Below are positions 24,391 through 33,451 of a stretch of 64,000 bases of DNA, piece by piece. Position numbers and translations under genes: made by a program. The stretch covers positions 18,296-82,295 of the forward strand of contig PQXC01000009.1 of the NCBI GenBank assembly GCA_003194435.1, in the 5' to 3' direction. Position 1 is the stretch's first letter. The number at the start of each line of letters is the position of its first letter. Source of the stretch: Candidatus Methanophagaceae archaeon. Its GTDB lineage: Archaea; Halobacteriota; Syntropharchaeia; Alkanophagales; Methanospirareceae. The notes beneath the pieces are model-generated. The model was given only the letters and a program-made list of their open reading frames with translations, was not told the origin of the DNA and ran no database searches.

Positions 24391-26829
24391 TTACTTCCTT
24401 CTCCTCAGTACGAGGTATGCAATTGCGAGCAAGCCTGCAATGGTGAATACCGAAGCACCGAAACCAGGTGTTGGCTTTGGTGTGGGCGTAGGTGTTGCTG
24501 GTGCTGGTGTAGGTGTAGCCGGTGCTGGTGTAGGCGTTTCTGGTGCTGCAGTTGGCGCTGGTGTAGGTGTTACTCCAGTTGGTAGCGGTGTGGGCGCAGG
24601 TGTTGCACCTGTTGCTAATATCTCCACTGTTACTGTATCTGTATTGCCATCGCCATCATCTGCTTCAAGCGTATATGTTCCTGGCACAGCATCCGTAGTG
24701 TCAATCGTAGCTTCGAACACTCCTTCTTCTGGTGTAGGCCATTCTACTTCCGCTATTCCTACAGGTAAGTCCATAGGTCCAGCGAAAGTGGAAATCGTTA
24801 TTAGCGTATCAGGTTCGCGGTTCGTTGTTCCACTTACGTTCAATGGTTCGCCAATTGTCACTGCTTCTACCGGATTAAACTGAACATATGCAGACTCTAC
24901 TTTAAAGGACAAAGGTATGAGCAGATCGTCACTTCCCGCCCTGTCAATAGTACGGTCCTGGATTATTGATAATATCTGTGCTTGATCTTTACCTCTAAGG
25001 TCGCCAAACATTTCGGCTTCGATTTCTCCTGCTCCAACACTTTCCCCCGAAGTTTTTCTTAAATCGCCGTACTCACCATCACGTCCGGGCGAAAGAACCA
25101 GTGCTAACCACATACCGGTATCCAGACCCTCAGTCATTGTTATATCCTCGTCGAATTCATCGTTTTTGTCCACTGACGATGCTATTATCTTAAGTCCGTT
25201 TTCTATACTTGGTTCAGCCGCACCTCTAGCATATCCTTTGGGTCCTATAAGGATTATATCCACATTGTCCACACCGGTTGCTGTACCCTCTATCGTATAG
25301 TCGTCACCTTCAGCAATTACTTTCCTCGGCTGTGTCGCATTGAGTGCACCACTGACTAACCTTATACTCGTCTTACCGTCTTCATCTTTACCCTCATAGG
25401 TCTTTACTTTATCCCAGTTATCCTTCGTCACAAATGGTGGATCAATGAAAACATCAATTGTGTATGAGCCTGTGGTCAACCCTTCTGTCTTCCATTTCAC
25501 CTCGAATTCGTTGTTCTCGTCTACTGCCTTCTTAAATACTATATTCGCATCTTCTATAACTATGTAAACTTTATCACCTGCGCTTATAGCTCCTTTTATC
25601 TCTACTTCTTCGCCGATCACCGCAGTTGATGGTATATCAAAAGTTACCTTTGCCTCTGTTACTTCTACGTCTATATCATCATCGTCCTTACTATCCACTA
25701 TCTCACCGTCTTTTACAAAATCTATTTCTTCGGTAAGTTCCTTGTCTTTCGTCCTAGGCGTATCATACACATGTATTGTATATGTCCTCTCATCTGCATG
25801 TTCTGTACTGATCTTGACGTCCGCGATACCATCACTACCTGTCTTTATCCATGCTGCCAGATTCGGGGCGTCTTTTGAAATCACTTCCTCTCCTGACAGT
25901 TTCTTAACATCGCCCGCCATTTTTATCTCCGGCGGTTCGTCTGGATCCACGCCCGTAACTGTCAGGTAATACCAGGTTGTTGGGTTACCACTGACCTTTA
26001 GAACGATGTCCTCACCTTTACCCACTTCTTCTTCCACTGCCTCTATCGAAAGTTCCTCACTGCGTATCCTGAATTCATACTCCGGTGACGAGACATCCAG
26101 CAGATTACAACTTTCTTTATCTGTCTTTATTATAACCCTGTACTCGCCGGTGTCCATGTCCTCTAAGTCTATTGCATCAGAATATGGTGGAGCTTCGGTA
26201 GTCCAGTTAGGAGTCAAGTCAGTAACAAAGAATGTTGTGGAAATTGCAGGAATATCGCTGAGACTTACACCGTCTATGGATAGAACTTCTGTATCGTCCG
26301 GGTCATAAACTTTGATATCAACTTTCGCGTCTGGAATCTTCTCCCCGCCAAAGTTCGGCTCTATTTTGAATACTATCTCGGAGCTGACTGGAACACTTTT
26401 TCCCACCACCGAATCCTGCTTTTTATTATTTAATATTACATCACCCGTTATCTCTGGTTCGGCAATGTATATGAATTTACCATCATATTTGGCACCGCCA
26501 CCAACGCACTTATATTTACCTTCTGTAACTGACGGAACAGTCCATCCTTTAGGATTTACTGTTATTGGAGACACACCTTCGGTAGCTGTATCTGGGACAC
26601 CTTCAAGCTTGAGGTCAATAAGGGCATCATTTGCATCACCATACACGCCGTTATTATTTGTATCGAACGTCAGATTCTGTTCACCAATGTATACAGTATC
26701 ATTGGCTTTTATCTCGTTAGCTGCTTGTCTTCCCACCGCCACAGGGATTATTGCTGCAAATACTAACGTCAGTGTAATCGCCACTATTGCAAGCCCTGTT
26801 ATCGCTTTTACTCTATTCTTAGTATCCAT
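24391..26829 (-). CDS. Large PGF-CTERM surface (S-layer-type) protein with DUF3821-like start
   Basis: This 812-aa exported protein has a signal peptide (hydrophobic about 10-32) and a mature N-terminus ANDTVYIGEQNLTFD that matches the DUF3821 type found in methanogen surface proteins. A series of beta-sandwich-like segments follows (for example about 400-490 and 660-740). The C-terminus has a Thr/Pro stalk (PTPAPATPTP, about 750-785), then PGFGASVFTIAGLLAIAYLV and RRRK, a PGF-CTERM signal processed by archaeosortase A and lipid-anchored. It is a good candidate for the main S-layer or a major envelope protein, supported by a strong ribosome-binding site (AGGAGGTG) and several promoters. Confidence 0.85.
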   Translation of the reverse strand: MDTKNRVKAITGLAIVAITLTLVFAAIIPVAVGRQAANEIKANDTVYIGEQNLTFDTNNNGVYGDANDALIDLKLEGVPDTATEGVSPITVNPKGWTVPSVTEGKYKCVGGGAKYDGKFIYIAEPEITGDVILNNKKQDSVVGKSVPVSSEIVFKIEPNFGGEKIPDAKVDIKVYDPDDTEVLSIDGVSLSDIPAISTTFFVTDLTPNWTTEAPPYSDAIDLEDMDTGEYRVIIKTDKESCNLLDVSSPEYEFRIRSEELSIEAVEEEVGKGEDIVLKVSGNPTTWYYLTVTGVDPDEPPEIKMAGDVKKLSGEEVISKDAPNLAAWIKTGSDGIADVKISTEHADERTYTIHVYDTPRTKDKELTEEIDFVKDGEIVDSKDDDDIDVEVTEAKVTFDIPSTAVIGEEVEIKGAISAGDKVYIVIEDANIVFKKAVDENNEFEVKWKTEGLTTGSYTIDVFIDPPFVTKDNWDKVKTYEGKDEDGKTSIRLVSGALNATQPRKVIAEGDDYTIEGTATGVDNVDIILIGPKGYARGAAEPSIENGLKIIASSVDKNDEFDEDITMTEGLDTGMWLALVLSPGRDGEYGDLRKTSGESVGAGEIEAEMFGDLRGKDQAQILSIIQDRTIDRAGSDDLLIPLSFKVESAYVQFNPVEAVTIGEPLNVSGTTNREPDTLITISTFAGPMDLPVGIAEVEWPTPEEGVFEATIDTTDAVPGTYTLEADDGDGNTDTVTVEILATGATPAPTPLPTGVTPTPAPTAAPETPTPAPATPTPAPATPTPTPKPTPGFGASVFTIAGLLAIAYLVLRRRK

Positions 26830-26870
26830 TTTTGCGTTCTCACCTCCTAAGTTTTTTTATCGAAAAGGGG

Positions 26871-26886
26871 ATATATAAAACTTTGG
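26871..26886 (-). promoter_or_regulatory. Proximal promoter of the surface-protein gene
   Basis: On the minus strand CCAAAGTTTTATATAT is a BRE/TATA match. A start about 25 bases downstream (near 26848) places the AGGAGGTG ribosome-binding site (26841-26848) at the very start of the mRNA. Confidence 0.6.
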
Positions 26887-27020
26887 GTAAACACTCCGCA
26901 CCCCGCTCCGCTGCTCTGACCTTCGCTTTACTTTACTCTTATCTCTTATCTTTTCTCGCTGCATTTCTCTTTTCCCCTTCTTCTTTTATTCTACTCCCCT
27001 CTTCTATCCTATTCTTCACT

Positions 27021-27040
27021 TGGTATATATAACTTTATGT
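27021..27040 (-). promoter_or_regulatory. Second promoter-like element of the surface-protein gene
   Basis: ACATAAAGTTATATATACCA on the minus strand shares the AAAGTT(TT)ATATA core with the proximal element, about 150 bp further upstream. Confidence 0.45.
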
Positions 27041-27177
27041 TTTTCGGTTTTTTTCTTTCTCTTCTGGTACGCATTTCTTTTAGCGCCCGCACCATAGCGC
27101 CCCCATCTTCTGATATAGATGAGCGTTATTAGTATGACATGCTACATGATATATATTAGATATGGAATAGAACAAAT

Positions 27178-27200
27178 GGGTATATAAAACTTTCGATAAA
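27178..27200 (-). promoter_or_regulatory. Distal promoter-like element of the surface-protein gene
   Basis: CGAAAGTTTTATATACCC on the minus strand is the best BRE/TATA match of the three and lies about 157 bp beyond the second. It would give a leader of over 300 bases. Confidence 0.45.
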
Positions 27201-27226
27201 ACAAACGCGGGGCTTCTAAAAACTAC

Positions 27227-27245
27227 TATGGATAATATATCCATA
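27227..27245. promoter_or_regulatory. Operator-like palindrome before the AK6 gene
   Basis: TATGGATA-ATA-TATCCATA is a perfect 8-bp inverted repeat ending one base before ATG 27247. It could bind a dimeric regulator or form a hairpin that hides the start codon. Confidence 0.5.
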
Positions 27246-27246
27246 T

Positions 27247-27855
27247 ATGCCTGTAAGTCTCATCGCCATCACCGGTACGCCGGGAACAGGCAAGACTTCG
27301 GTATGCCGCGCACTTGAGCCTATAAGCGAATATAACATCATCAATTTGGATGCGGTCATCAAGAGCAAAGGGTTCTACACCGGTATAGACGATGATAGGG
27401 GATGCCTTATAGCCGACCTCACCAGATTAAGGGATTACATAAAGAGTGAGGTAGAGAATAGCGAGAAGCAGGTGGTGATTGAAAGTCATCTTGCGCATCT
27501 ACTTCAACCTGATGTAGCCATCGTGCTCCGTACCAATCCTGCGGTACTCGCCTCGCGATTGATGCAAAAAGGCTTCACGATGCGGAAGATAGAGGAGAAT
27601 GTGGAAGCGGAGATGCTGGATGTTATTCTTATAGAAGCAGTGGATTTATGCAAGGTTGTATACGAAGTGGACACCACTACCAGTGCTATATCGGAGACCG
27701 CATCCACAATACGCGAGATTATAGATGCAGAGAGAGGCATAGACGCGAGTCGAAAGAAATCACTACGCCTCAAATTCCGCCCGGGCTCTATAAGCAGGAA
27801 CTGGCTAACATTAACGTACCCGGAGCCTGTCCGCAATCGCTCTTATATCATTTGA
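27247..27855 (+). CDS. AK6/Fap7-type adenylate kinase family protein
   Basis: This 202-aa P-loop NTPase has Walker A GTPGTGKTSV at its start and the LID-like VEAEMLDVILIEA typical of the archaeal AK6/Fap7 group. Members act as NMP kinase/ATPases in small-subunit ribosome maturation. It is somewhat longer than the usual ~180 aa because of a basic C-terminal extension ending PVRNRSYII. It overlaps the convergent gene at 27811 by 45 bp. Confidence 0.85.
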   Translation: MPVSLIAITGTPGTGKTSVCRALEPISEYNIINLDAVIKSKGFYTGIDDDRGCLIADLTRLRDYIKSEVENSEKQVVIESHLAHLLQPDVAIVLRTNPAVLASRLMQKGFTMRKIEENVEAEMLDVILIEAVDLCKVVYEVDTTTSAISETASTIREIIDAERGIDASRKKSLRLKFRPGSISRNWLTLTYPEPVRNRSYII

Positions 27856-28905
27856 TATCTCTGTCAGTGCTGCTCTTATCTTCAATAACTCACGCGCCGC
27901 TCCTCGCTTATCTTCATCTTCACTGCGCGCAAATCGCCCTGCAATTCTACTTATCGAGCTCGAATTTGCGTCTATCTGCCCTGAAACATCTTCCAGATCC
28001 GATGTCGCCGCTTCTATATCCACCCCCCTGCCGCCACCGCGCGTGGCATATACATACACAGATGCAGCACCGAGTATCAATCCCAGTACCACTGCCAGAA
28101 TGAGATAGAGAGCTAATGGTGGCGGCGCCATCTCGGCTGACAACTCCCTGTAATGCCGCGACAGTAGCATTGCCCAGCCCGGGTGCCCCTCTTCGTATAA
28201 CCGCCTTATATCCTCTTCCAGACCTGTTTTTCCTATATCAGACTCTGCAATTGTCAAATTAGCCTCTATTGAGCGATTCGCAGCCAGTATCTTCTTATTC
28301 GTTGCATAGAACCGCATCACAGGCGACAATTTCTGGATATATGTTATGTTACCACCCTCCATCCTTCCTACGCTTAATCGGACTTCTACCTCCTTCTTAC
28401 TTAGCCCATCGAGGTCATAAGCTTCGAATCCGGGCTCTTTTACCTTCTTCAATGGCTTGGGAACTTCTGCTGAGAGGATAATCGGTGACGGAAATATCCC
28501 TTCATGCGCCTCCTTGCCTTCCCATACAATCCAGTTCCCGGAATGTGATATGTTATCACCGAACTTCCATTCGGGGTCAGACATATCTGTGTAGAGTTCC
28601 AATACGTAATTCTCAAGAATCGGACTCCCGGTCTTACTCACATATATATGGAATTCAAGCCTCTCACCTTCCAGCTGGTTGCTACCTATCACCTCTGTAT
28701 AATTATGCTCTACGCCCGTGTCCAGATTGCGTACGTATGAACGGTCCACATTCAACTTCAGGACCTCCAGAGCCGCAGCACCCGGTACTAAATATAGAAC
28801 TAAAAGTGTCAACAGTATCAGGAATGCACCAGCGGAGATACAGATACGGGGTTTGAGTTTATGTCTTCTCTCCATCTTCTGCTTCATCCTTATCTCCTTC
28901 ATCAT
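27811..28905 (-). CDS. Single-pass membrane protein of the tubulin-like locus
   Basis: This 364-aa protein of no family I recognise has a signal peptide or anchor at about 22-44. An extracytoplasmic domain of mixed beta character follows (about 45-265, with several N-x-S/T sites), then a transmembrane segment at about 267-290 and a cytoplasmic tail. The tail (about 295-364: TSDLEDVSGQIDANSSSI...) is amphipathic and probably a coiled coil. It starts 5 bp after the tubulin-like gene with GGGGGGAT as ribosome-binding site, so it is in the same operon. It could link the filament protein to the cell surface; this is inference. Confidence 0.75.
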   Translation of the reverse strand: MMKEIRMKQKMERRHKLKPRICISAGAFLILLTLLVLYLVPGAAALEVLKLNVDRSYVRNLDTGVEHNYTEVIGSNQLEGERLEFHIYVSKTGSPILENYVLELYTDMSDPEWKFGDNISHSGNWIVWEGKEAHEGIFPSPIILSAEVPKPLKKVKEPGFEAYDLDGLSKKEVEVRLSVGRMEGGNITYIQKLSPVMRFYATNKKILAANRSIEANLTIAESDIGKTGLEEDIRRLYEEGHPGWAMLLSRHYRELSAEMAPPPLALYLILAVVLGLILGAASVYVYATRGGGRGVDIEAATSDLEDVSGQIDANSSSISRIAGRFARSEDEDKRGAARELLKIRAALTEISNDIRAIADRLRVR

Positions 28906-28910
28906 CTATT

Positions 28911-31637
28911 TTATCCCCCCTCTCCCTTTCCCTCTTCCTTTATATCAAGCGACAATTCTGGTAGTTCCATCTGTTCCTGCTCTTGCTCCTGCTCCTTACC
29001 TTCGCCTTGACCCTGACCCTGTTCTAATTCTAACTCAGATTCGCCAGCTTCTATCATGCTCTTCAACTCACGCAATGAGGATGACATCTCCGCCAGCGGT
29101 TCCCCGATAGCTCTTATCCCTCTCGCTGCTTTCATACTATCCTCCCTTATTCTTGAGAGCTCACTTTCCGCCTTTGTTATATGCCTTATCACCGCGGAGG
29201 TAGTCTCCTTAGAGGGTATCGCGCCGAGGAATTCCGTCGCCTTCTCCACCACTACCTTTATATCGCTACTGAAACTGTTTGATATCTCCTCTATCCTGTC
29301 AAGCAATATCTCAATATCCCGTATCGCATCATCTACCATTCGCAGCATCTTCACTGCCTTGTCGCCTGCAGGCGGTTTGATACCTTTCAATCGCGCAGTA
29401 AGGTCATCAACCTGGCTCTTTAACTGCCCGAATCCCCTGCTCGCTTCTCTTGTCCACCGTTTCAGCTTCTCCATGCTCTTGCCCGCTTTCTCCAGTCCAT
29501 GCACCAGCATCGTCAGGCTCGCTATTGAGTAGTTGTCCGGGATTCCCAGATTCTTTATCCCCTCTGCAACGTCCAGCCCGGTAAGTAAATCATCAAACAT
29601 CTTCAAACACTGTGCAAGCACCACAGGCGTATTATTCCAGATCGCTTCCGGCTCGATTAGCTCATAATTCCTCCAGAAATTCGTCACTGCATCCCTGTTC
29701 TTCTCTTCCGCGCCCGGAGTATATCCTATATTGGTAATAATGGCGAACGGCTTGCTTGTGCCATAGAATAAAGAGTGATGCCTCTGTAATCTCGCGAAGT
29801 CACTCTCCTTATACGCCTGCTCCAGCCATTCCAGCTCTCGCATCCGCGGTGGCAAACCCGGTCCCGGCGCCCATGGCTGTAACCCAATCATCAGAGTGTA
29901 TATAGCGAAACTATGTGCTCGCGCGGGCGTATCCAGCTTCAGTACATCTGCATCCTTCGCAAATCGCTCGGTCACCATACTCTTGAATGCACCGCCTCCC
30001 AGCCGCGCATCATCAAAATTGTCCGCACGCGTACTCAGTACCGCGATGAAATGCCCGAGCTTCTCCTCCTCTTTCATTATGTTACCCTGTGCATCCACCT
30101 CCAGGAATCCATAATCATGCAGTAGCTCGATATACCGCGATGCCAGCGTGCTTTCAATCGAATGCCGGTAGTTCAACATCGGATTGAATATGATATCCCC
30201 CTCGTTTATCGGCGCATGAGTCCAGCGGAAATACTCGTCCTCACGACCCAGGAGTTCCATAATCTCCTTGAATGACATCTTCTTCATGTCTTCCCTGCGC
30301 TTCTTCAGGCTCTTCACCTCTTCCTCCGAGAGCTCTATCTGATGATAACTCCTTGTATTCTGCGGTGTCGTTATCTCCCGCAATAGCCTGTTCTTCAATG
30401 CATCCAGCCGTTCTAATCTCCGTTCCATCTGCCTCTTCTCCTCCTCCGCATCGCTCACCCGGACCTCGAGGTCAAAGACCGCTTCCTTCAACTCACTCAA
30501 TTTCTTACGTGCTCGCTCCAGTTTCGTCTTACCTTCCTCCACCGCCGCGAGATTCACATGCGTGAACAGTCCTACCCCCTCCTTTGATTCGTACTCCTCA
30601 ATTACACGCTGAGCTTCCCTTATACGTGCTTCATATCGCTCCAGTTCACCCCGCTGCGATTCTATCTTGCCCTGTATCTCCGAGATTCGCGCTTCTATCT
30701 CCACCAGCTTCTCTCTCACCACCGGTATCTCGTCCTCCACCTCATAATACAGGAACAGTTTCTCTGTTGGGAATACGCACTCGTAATAGCCCAGGGTATC
30801 AAATCGGTTCTCATAGCCCCTCGCTCTGTTCTGCAGGTCGTTGAGGTCCAGCCACTTCCCCCGCATCTCCACCTTGCCCCCTGGTAAGAACCCGAGATCG
30901 AGCAGGAACCTGGGTATCGCCCTCTCCAGTTCCTCATCCCTGTTCTGACCCTGAAGGTCTCTACCCAGGAGGAAGAAGAGTTTAAATGGATTTGAGTAAT
31001 TCTTATCCTCGATTATTATCTCCTCGCTGTGCGACATGAGGAAATGGAGCTCTTTCAGTGTTCCAAGCGCATTTGCAGTTGGTAACGCTGATTCCTTACT
31101 CGAGGGCAGTATCCCTATCCCGAAGATCACGGGCTCCGAGCCGAACTGCTTCGATATCCAATCCCGTACATCTATTGCAACATCCAGGACCATGCTCGAG
31201 CCAGTGCCACCTCCAAAAGCACAGACCATGATGATGAAGAAGTCCTTACCACCCGTCCTGTTCCTTAGTTCCGATGCTGCCGCACCTATCGCACTGAATA
31301 TCCTCTCACGGTGCACATTATACATCGCCCTGCCATATATACGATGTTGCCCGCAGCCCGCACCGGCTGCCGATAGATACGGGTCTGGTAACCACTGGTT
31401 TACATTCTTCATCAATATCGTGTCCGGTCTACTGAGAATTATCTTCCGCCGCTCCTCTATCTCAGTACATGCGTTCGCTGATGCCTGGTCGGTATCAATA
31501 ATCAGAAACTCCTCGTTCTTCGGCACTTTACCCGTACTACGCTTCAGCATTCGCAATATGTTATTCACAATGAAACTCCCCTGCCCTCCTATCCCTATTA
31601 CAATCCGGTTTACTGTATCCTCACGCAACTCCACCAT
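28911..31637 (-). CDS. Tubulin/FtsZ-superfamily GTPase with coiled-coil insertion
   Basis: This 908-aa protein has an N-terminal Rossmann strand and loop RIVIGIGGQGSFIVNN (11-26), the LIIDTD strand (45-50) and the tubulin signature FGGGTGSSM (141-149). These place it in the tubulin-like superfamily (prokaryotic 'tubulin-like' group, not FtsZ itself). A long coiled coil (about 303-422) follows, then a conserved-looking middle part and a second helical region (about 690-850). The C-terminus is an acidic Gln/Glu/Gly-rich tail, like the tails of eukaryotic tubulins in composition. It probably binds GTP and polymerises on or near the membrane. It is the centre of the 27.8-37.8 kb locus. Confidence 0.85.
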   Translation of the reverse strand: MVELREDTVNRIVIGIGGQGSFIVNNILRMLKRSTGKVPKNEEFLIIDTDQASANACTEIEERRKIILSRPDTILMKNVNQWLPDPYLSAAGAGCGQHRIYGRAMYNVHRERIFSAIGAAASELRNRTGGKDFFIIMVCAFGGGTGSSMVLDVAIDVRDWISKQFGSEPVIFGIGILPSSKESALPTANALGTLKELHFLMSHSEEIIIEDKNYSNPFKLFFLLGRDLQGQNRDEELERAIPRFLLDLGFLPGGKVEMRGKWLDLNDLQNRARGYENRFDTLGYYECVFPTEKLFLYYEVEDEIPVVREKLVEIEARISEIQGKIESQRGELERYEARIREAQRVIEEYESKEGVGLFTHVNLAAVEEGKTKLERARKKLSELKEAVFDLEVRVSDAEEEKRQMERRLERLDALKNRLLREITTPQNTRSYHQIELSEEEVKSLKKRREDMKKMSFKEIMELLGREDEYFRWTHAPINEGDIIFNPMLNYRHSIESTLASRYIELLHDYGFLEVDAQGNIMKEEEKLGHFIAVLSTRADNFDDARLGGGAFKSMVTERFAKDADVLKLDTPARAHSFAIYTLMIGLQPWAPGPGLPPRMRELEWLEQAYKESDFARLQRHHSLFYGTSKPFAIITNIGYTPGAEEKNRDAVTNFWRNYELIEPEAIWNNTPVVLAQCLKMFDDLLTGLDVAEGIKNLGIPDNYSIASLTMLVHGLEKAGKSMEKLKRWTREASRGFGQLKSQVDDLTARLKGIKPPAGDKAVKMLRMVDDAIRDIEILLDRIEEISNSFSSDIKVVVEKATEFLGAIPSKETTSAVIRHITKAESELSRIREDSMKAARGIRAIGEPLAEMSSSLRELKSMIEAGESELELEQGQGQGEGKEQEQEQEQMELPELSLDIKEEGKGEGG

Positions 31638-31645
31638 CCTATCCT

Positions 31646-32098
31646 CTATACCTCCTTCTCCCTCGCTTCATAATCTGATATCCTTCTCTTTATGTCGCTC
31701 ATCTCCTCATCGAAGTGTTCTATCTCCACCCCACTGCCTCTTATCTCACTCTCCATCCTCGTAACTGCACTATCTATGCTCCTTGCGGTAGCTACCAGCT
31801 TCTTCGCTTCCTTCTCACCCCTTAACCATATCACAATGCCCATCAATCCCAATATAATGCCCATCGCCACTATCGCATATATAACAACAGAGCGGGCAGA
31901 TTCTGATAGAGAAGACAGAAGCTTCTCCCGGTATTCATTCAATGCGAAAGCTAAAGCGGCTAATATAACGCCCGTGATGGGCATGAGAAGCAGCATCTTG
32001 TCCACTTTCATTCGCGTCAACATCAACACTACTTCCACAGCCAGCACAGACGCAACGACGAGAAAAGCTATGCTCTGGAGTTCCATTTCCATATACAT
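31646..32098 (-). CDS. Small membrane protein with cytoplasmic coiled coil (tubulin-like locus)
   Basis: This 150-aa protein has three predicted transmembrane helices (about 7-25, 33-50, 73-92). A cytoplasmic helical tail follows (about 95-150: KKLVATARSIDSAVTRMESEI...). It lies 8 bp upstream of the tubulin-like gene. I recognise no family. The form fits a membrane anchor or adaptor for the GTPase. Confidence 0.7.
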   Translation of the reverse strand: MYMEMELQSIAFLVVASVLAVEVVLMLTRMKVDKMLLLMPITGVILAALAFALNEYREKLLSSLSESARSVVIYAIVAMGIILGLMGIVIWLRGEKEAKKLVATARSIDSAVTRMESEIRGSGVEIEHFDEEMSDIKRRISDYEAREKEV

Positions 32099-32161
32099 TA
32101 TTTAATTTTTATCTCAATAAAAAATGTTTCCCTCTTTCTCTTTCTGTAACATAATCAATCT

Positions 32162-33451
32162 TCAATTTTGGCTTCGAGCTGAATCTGATCTTATATACTT
32201 TAGCCGTTCAGAATCATAGCTCAACCTCGAAAGAGCATCAGAAGCGAGAAGTCTGTATCTGCGTACGAAAACGTCAGTGCTCTCTTCTTTCGCTATCGCT
32301 CTCAACTCCTCTATCTCGCTTAGCTTATCCCTCGACCAGTATTCCACAGGGTATGCATCTGTTCCCGGGTTCTCAGCCTGTATCTCTGTCTCCAGCTCGA
32401 ATATCTGCTTATAAAGCTTCTCCAGCAACGCTACTGTTAGTTCCATCAGTGACTTACCATAGCCCAATAACTTTGGCATCTGTGACGGCAACATGCATCC
32501 CTCTATCCTATCCTTCAGCTCCTTCACCTCAGCATCATCCGATATCTCTGCCGCTACTCCTGCCAGTACGAGTACGTCCGCTTTGTAACGTTCAAATTCA
32601 TCACTCAACATCGCACTCAACTGTACAACCACATTCTTCAATAATTCCACCGTGTTATCGTAATTACCGTGCTCTATGCTATGCTCTGCGAGCTTTATAT
32701 CTGTCCTGACCCTGGCAGTATCTGCATTCACTCGCTCACGCGCTATCGCTTCTAACTCCATCGCACTCTTCACGCATATCCACAGTGATTCTTCTATGAG
32801 GGAGACCACTTCATTCATGAACATAGCGAGCTCAAGCAGTTCCATCTCTATATCCATACCCATATCCTCCAGTTTCTTCTCCATCTGCTCTATTTGTGGA
32901 CTTATATCCAGACCCACTTTCCTGAGCTCTCTCAGTGCTATTAAATACTCACTGCATCTATCCTTCAATCGCGAGCAGAGCACCATTTCGTGCCGCTCGG
33001 TTATCTCATGGAGCATCTTATCCACCCACTCAACATCAGCAAAGACCACTCTTCTCAGTTGCGCACTGTTCATCCTCAACTGCCCGGTTATCTTACATCC
33101 GAGTTCTGATAAGCCGTCTTTCACCTTCTCCAGATCTGTTCTGAACTCCTTTGTACTTATCCGATACTTCTCTTCGAAATCACGCAATATTCGCATCTCC
33201 TCCATATATCGGTTTGCAATTGCCCGGATGTCCCGCTCCATTACCTGTTCCCTCACACTCCTCTTCCTTACTGCGACAAGGTATCGCACAAGGAACGAGA
33301 CACCGATCATAGCAGGGATGAATATCAGGATGATGGTGATTGCGAGATCAGAGCCGGTATTGAATAATATGAAGATAGCAATAGCAATCAAAGCTAAGAA
33401 TGCCAGTGGTACCAGTATACTTACAGTTATACTATATCGCTTCATGTGCAA
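32162..33451 (-). CDS. Membrane-anchored coiled-coil protein (tubulin-like locus)
   Basis: This 429-aa protein has two N-terminal transmembrane helices (about 6-28 and 33-57). About 370 residues of mostly helical, charged cytoplasmic sequence follow, including long coiled-coil stretches (MERDIRAIANRYMEEMRIL...). It has no recognisable catalytic motif. It overlaps the upstream FtsZ-fold gene by 20 bp, so the two are coupled. It may act as a scaffold between membrane and filament. Confidence 0.72.
   Translation of the reverse strand: MHMKRYSITVSILVPLAFLALIAIAIFILFNTGSDLAITIILIFIPAMIGVSFLVRYLVAVRKRSVREQVMERDIRAIANRYMEEMRILRDFEEKYRISTKEFRTDLEKVKDGLSELGCKITGQLRMNSAQLRRVVFADVEWVDKMLHEITERHEMVLCSRLKDRCSEYLIALRELRKVGLDISPQIEQMEKKLEDMGMDIEMELLELAMFMNEVVSLIEESLWICVKSAMELEAIARERVNADTARVRTDIKLAEHSIEHGNYDNTVELLKNVVVQLSAMLSDEFERYKADVLVLAGVAAEISDDAEVKELKDRIEGCMLPSQMPKLLGYGKSLMELTVALLEKLYKQIFELETEIQAENPGTDAYPVEYWSRDKLSEIEELRAIAKEESTDVFVRRYRLLASDALSRLSYDSERLKYIRSDSARSQN

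Larger units (their letters stand above)
26830..27246. other. Divergent regulatory region with three minus-strand promoter elements
   Basis: This 417-bp gap between the surface-protein gene and the AK6 gene holds three BRE/TATA-like elements, all facing the surface-protein gene, and a perfect palindrome against the AK6 start codon. A pyrimidine-rich tract (26930-27060) lies between them. No small gene is visible. Confidence 0.6.

Noticed and set aside
24440-24883. Gly/Val/Ala-rich plus-strand ORF
   Set aside because: It is the antisense of the Thr/Pro stalk of the surface protein; composition, not a gene.
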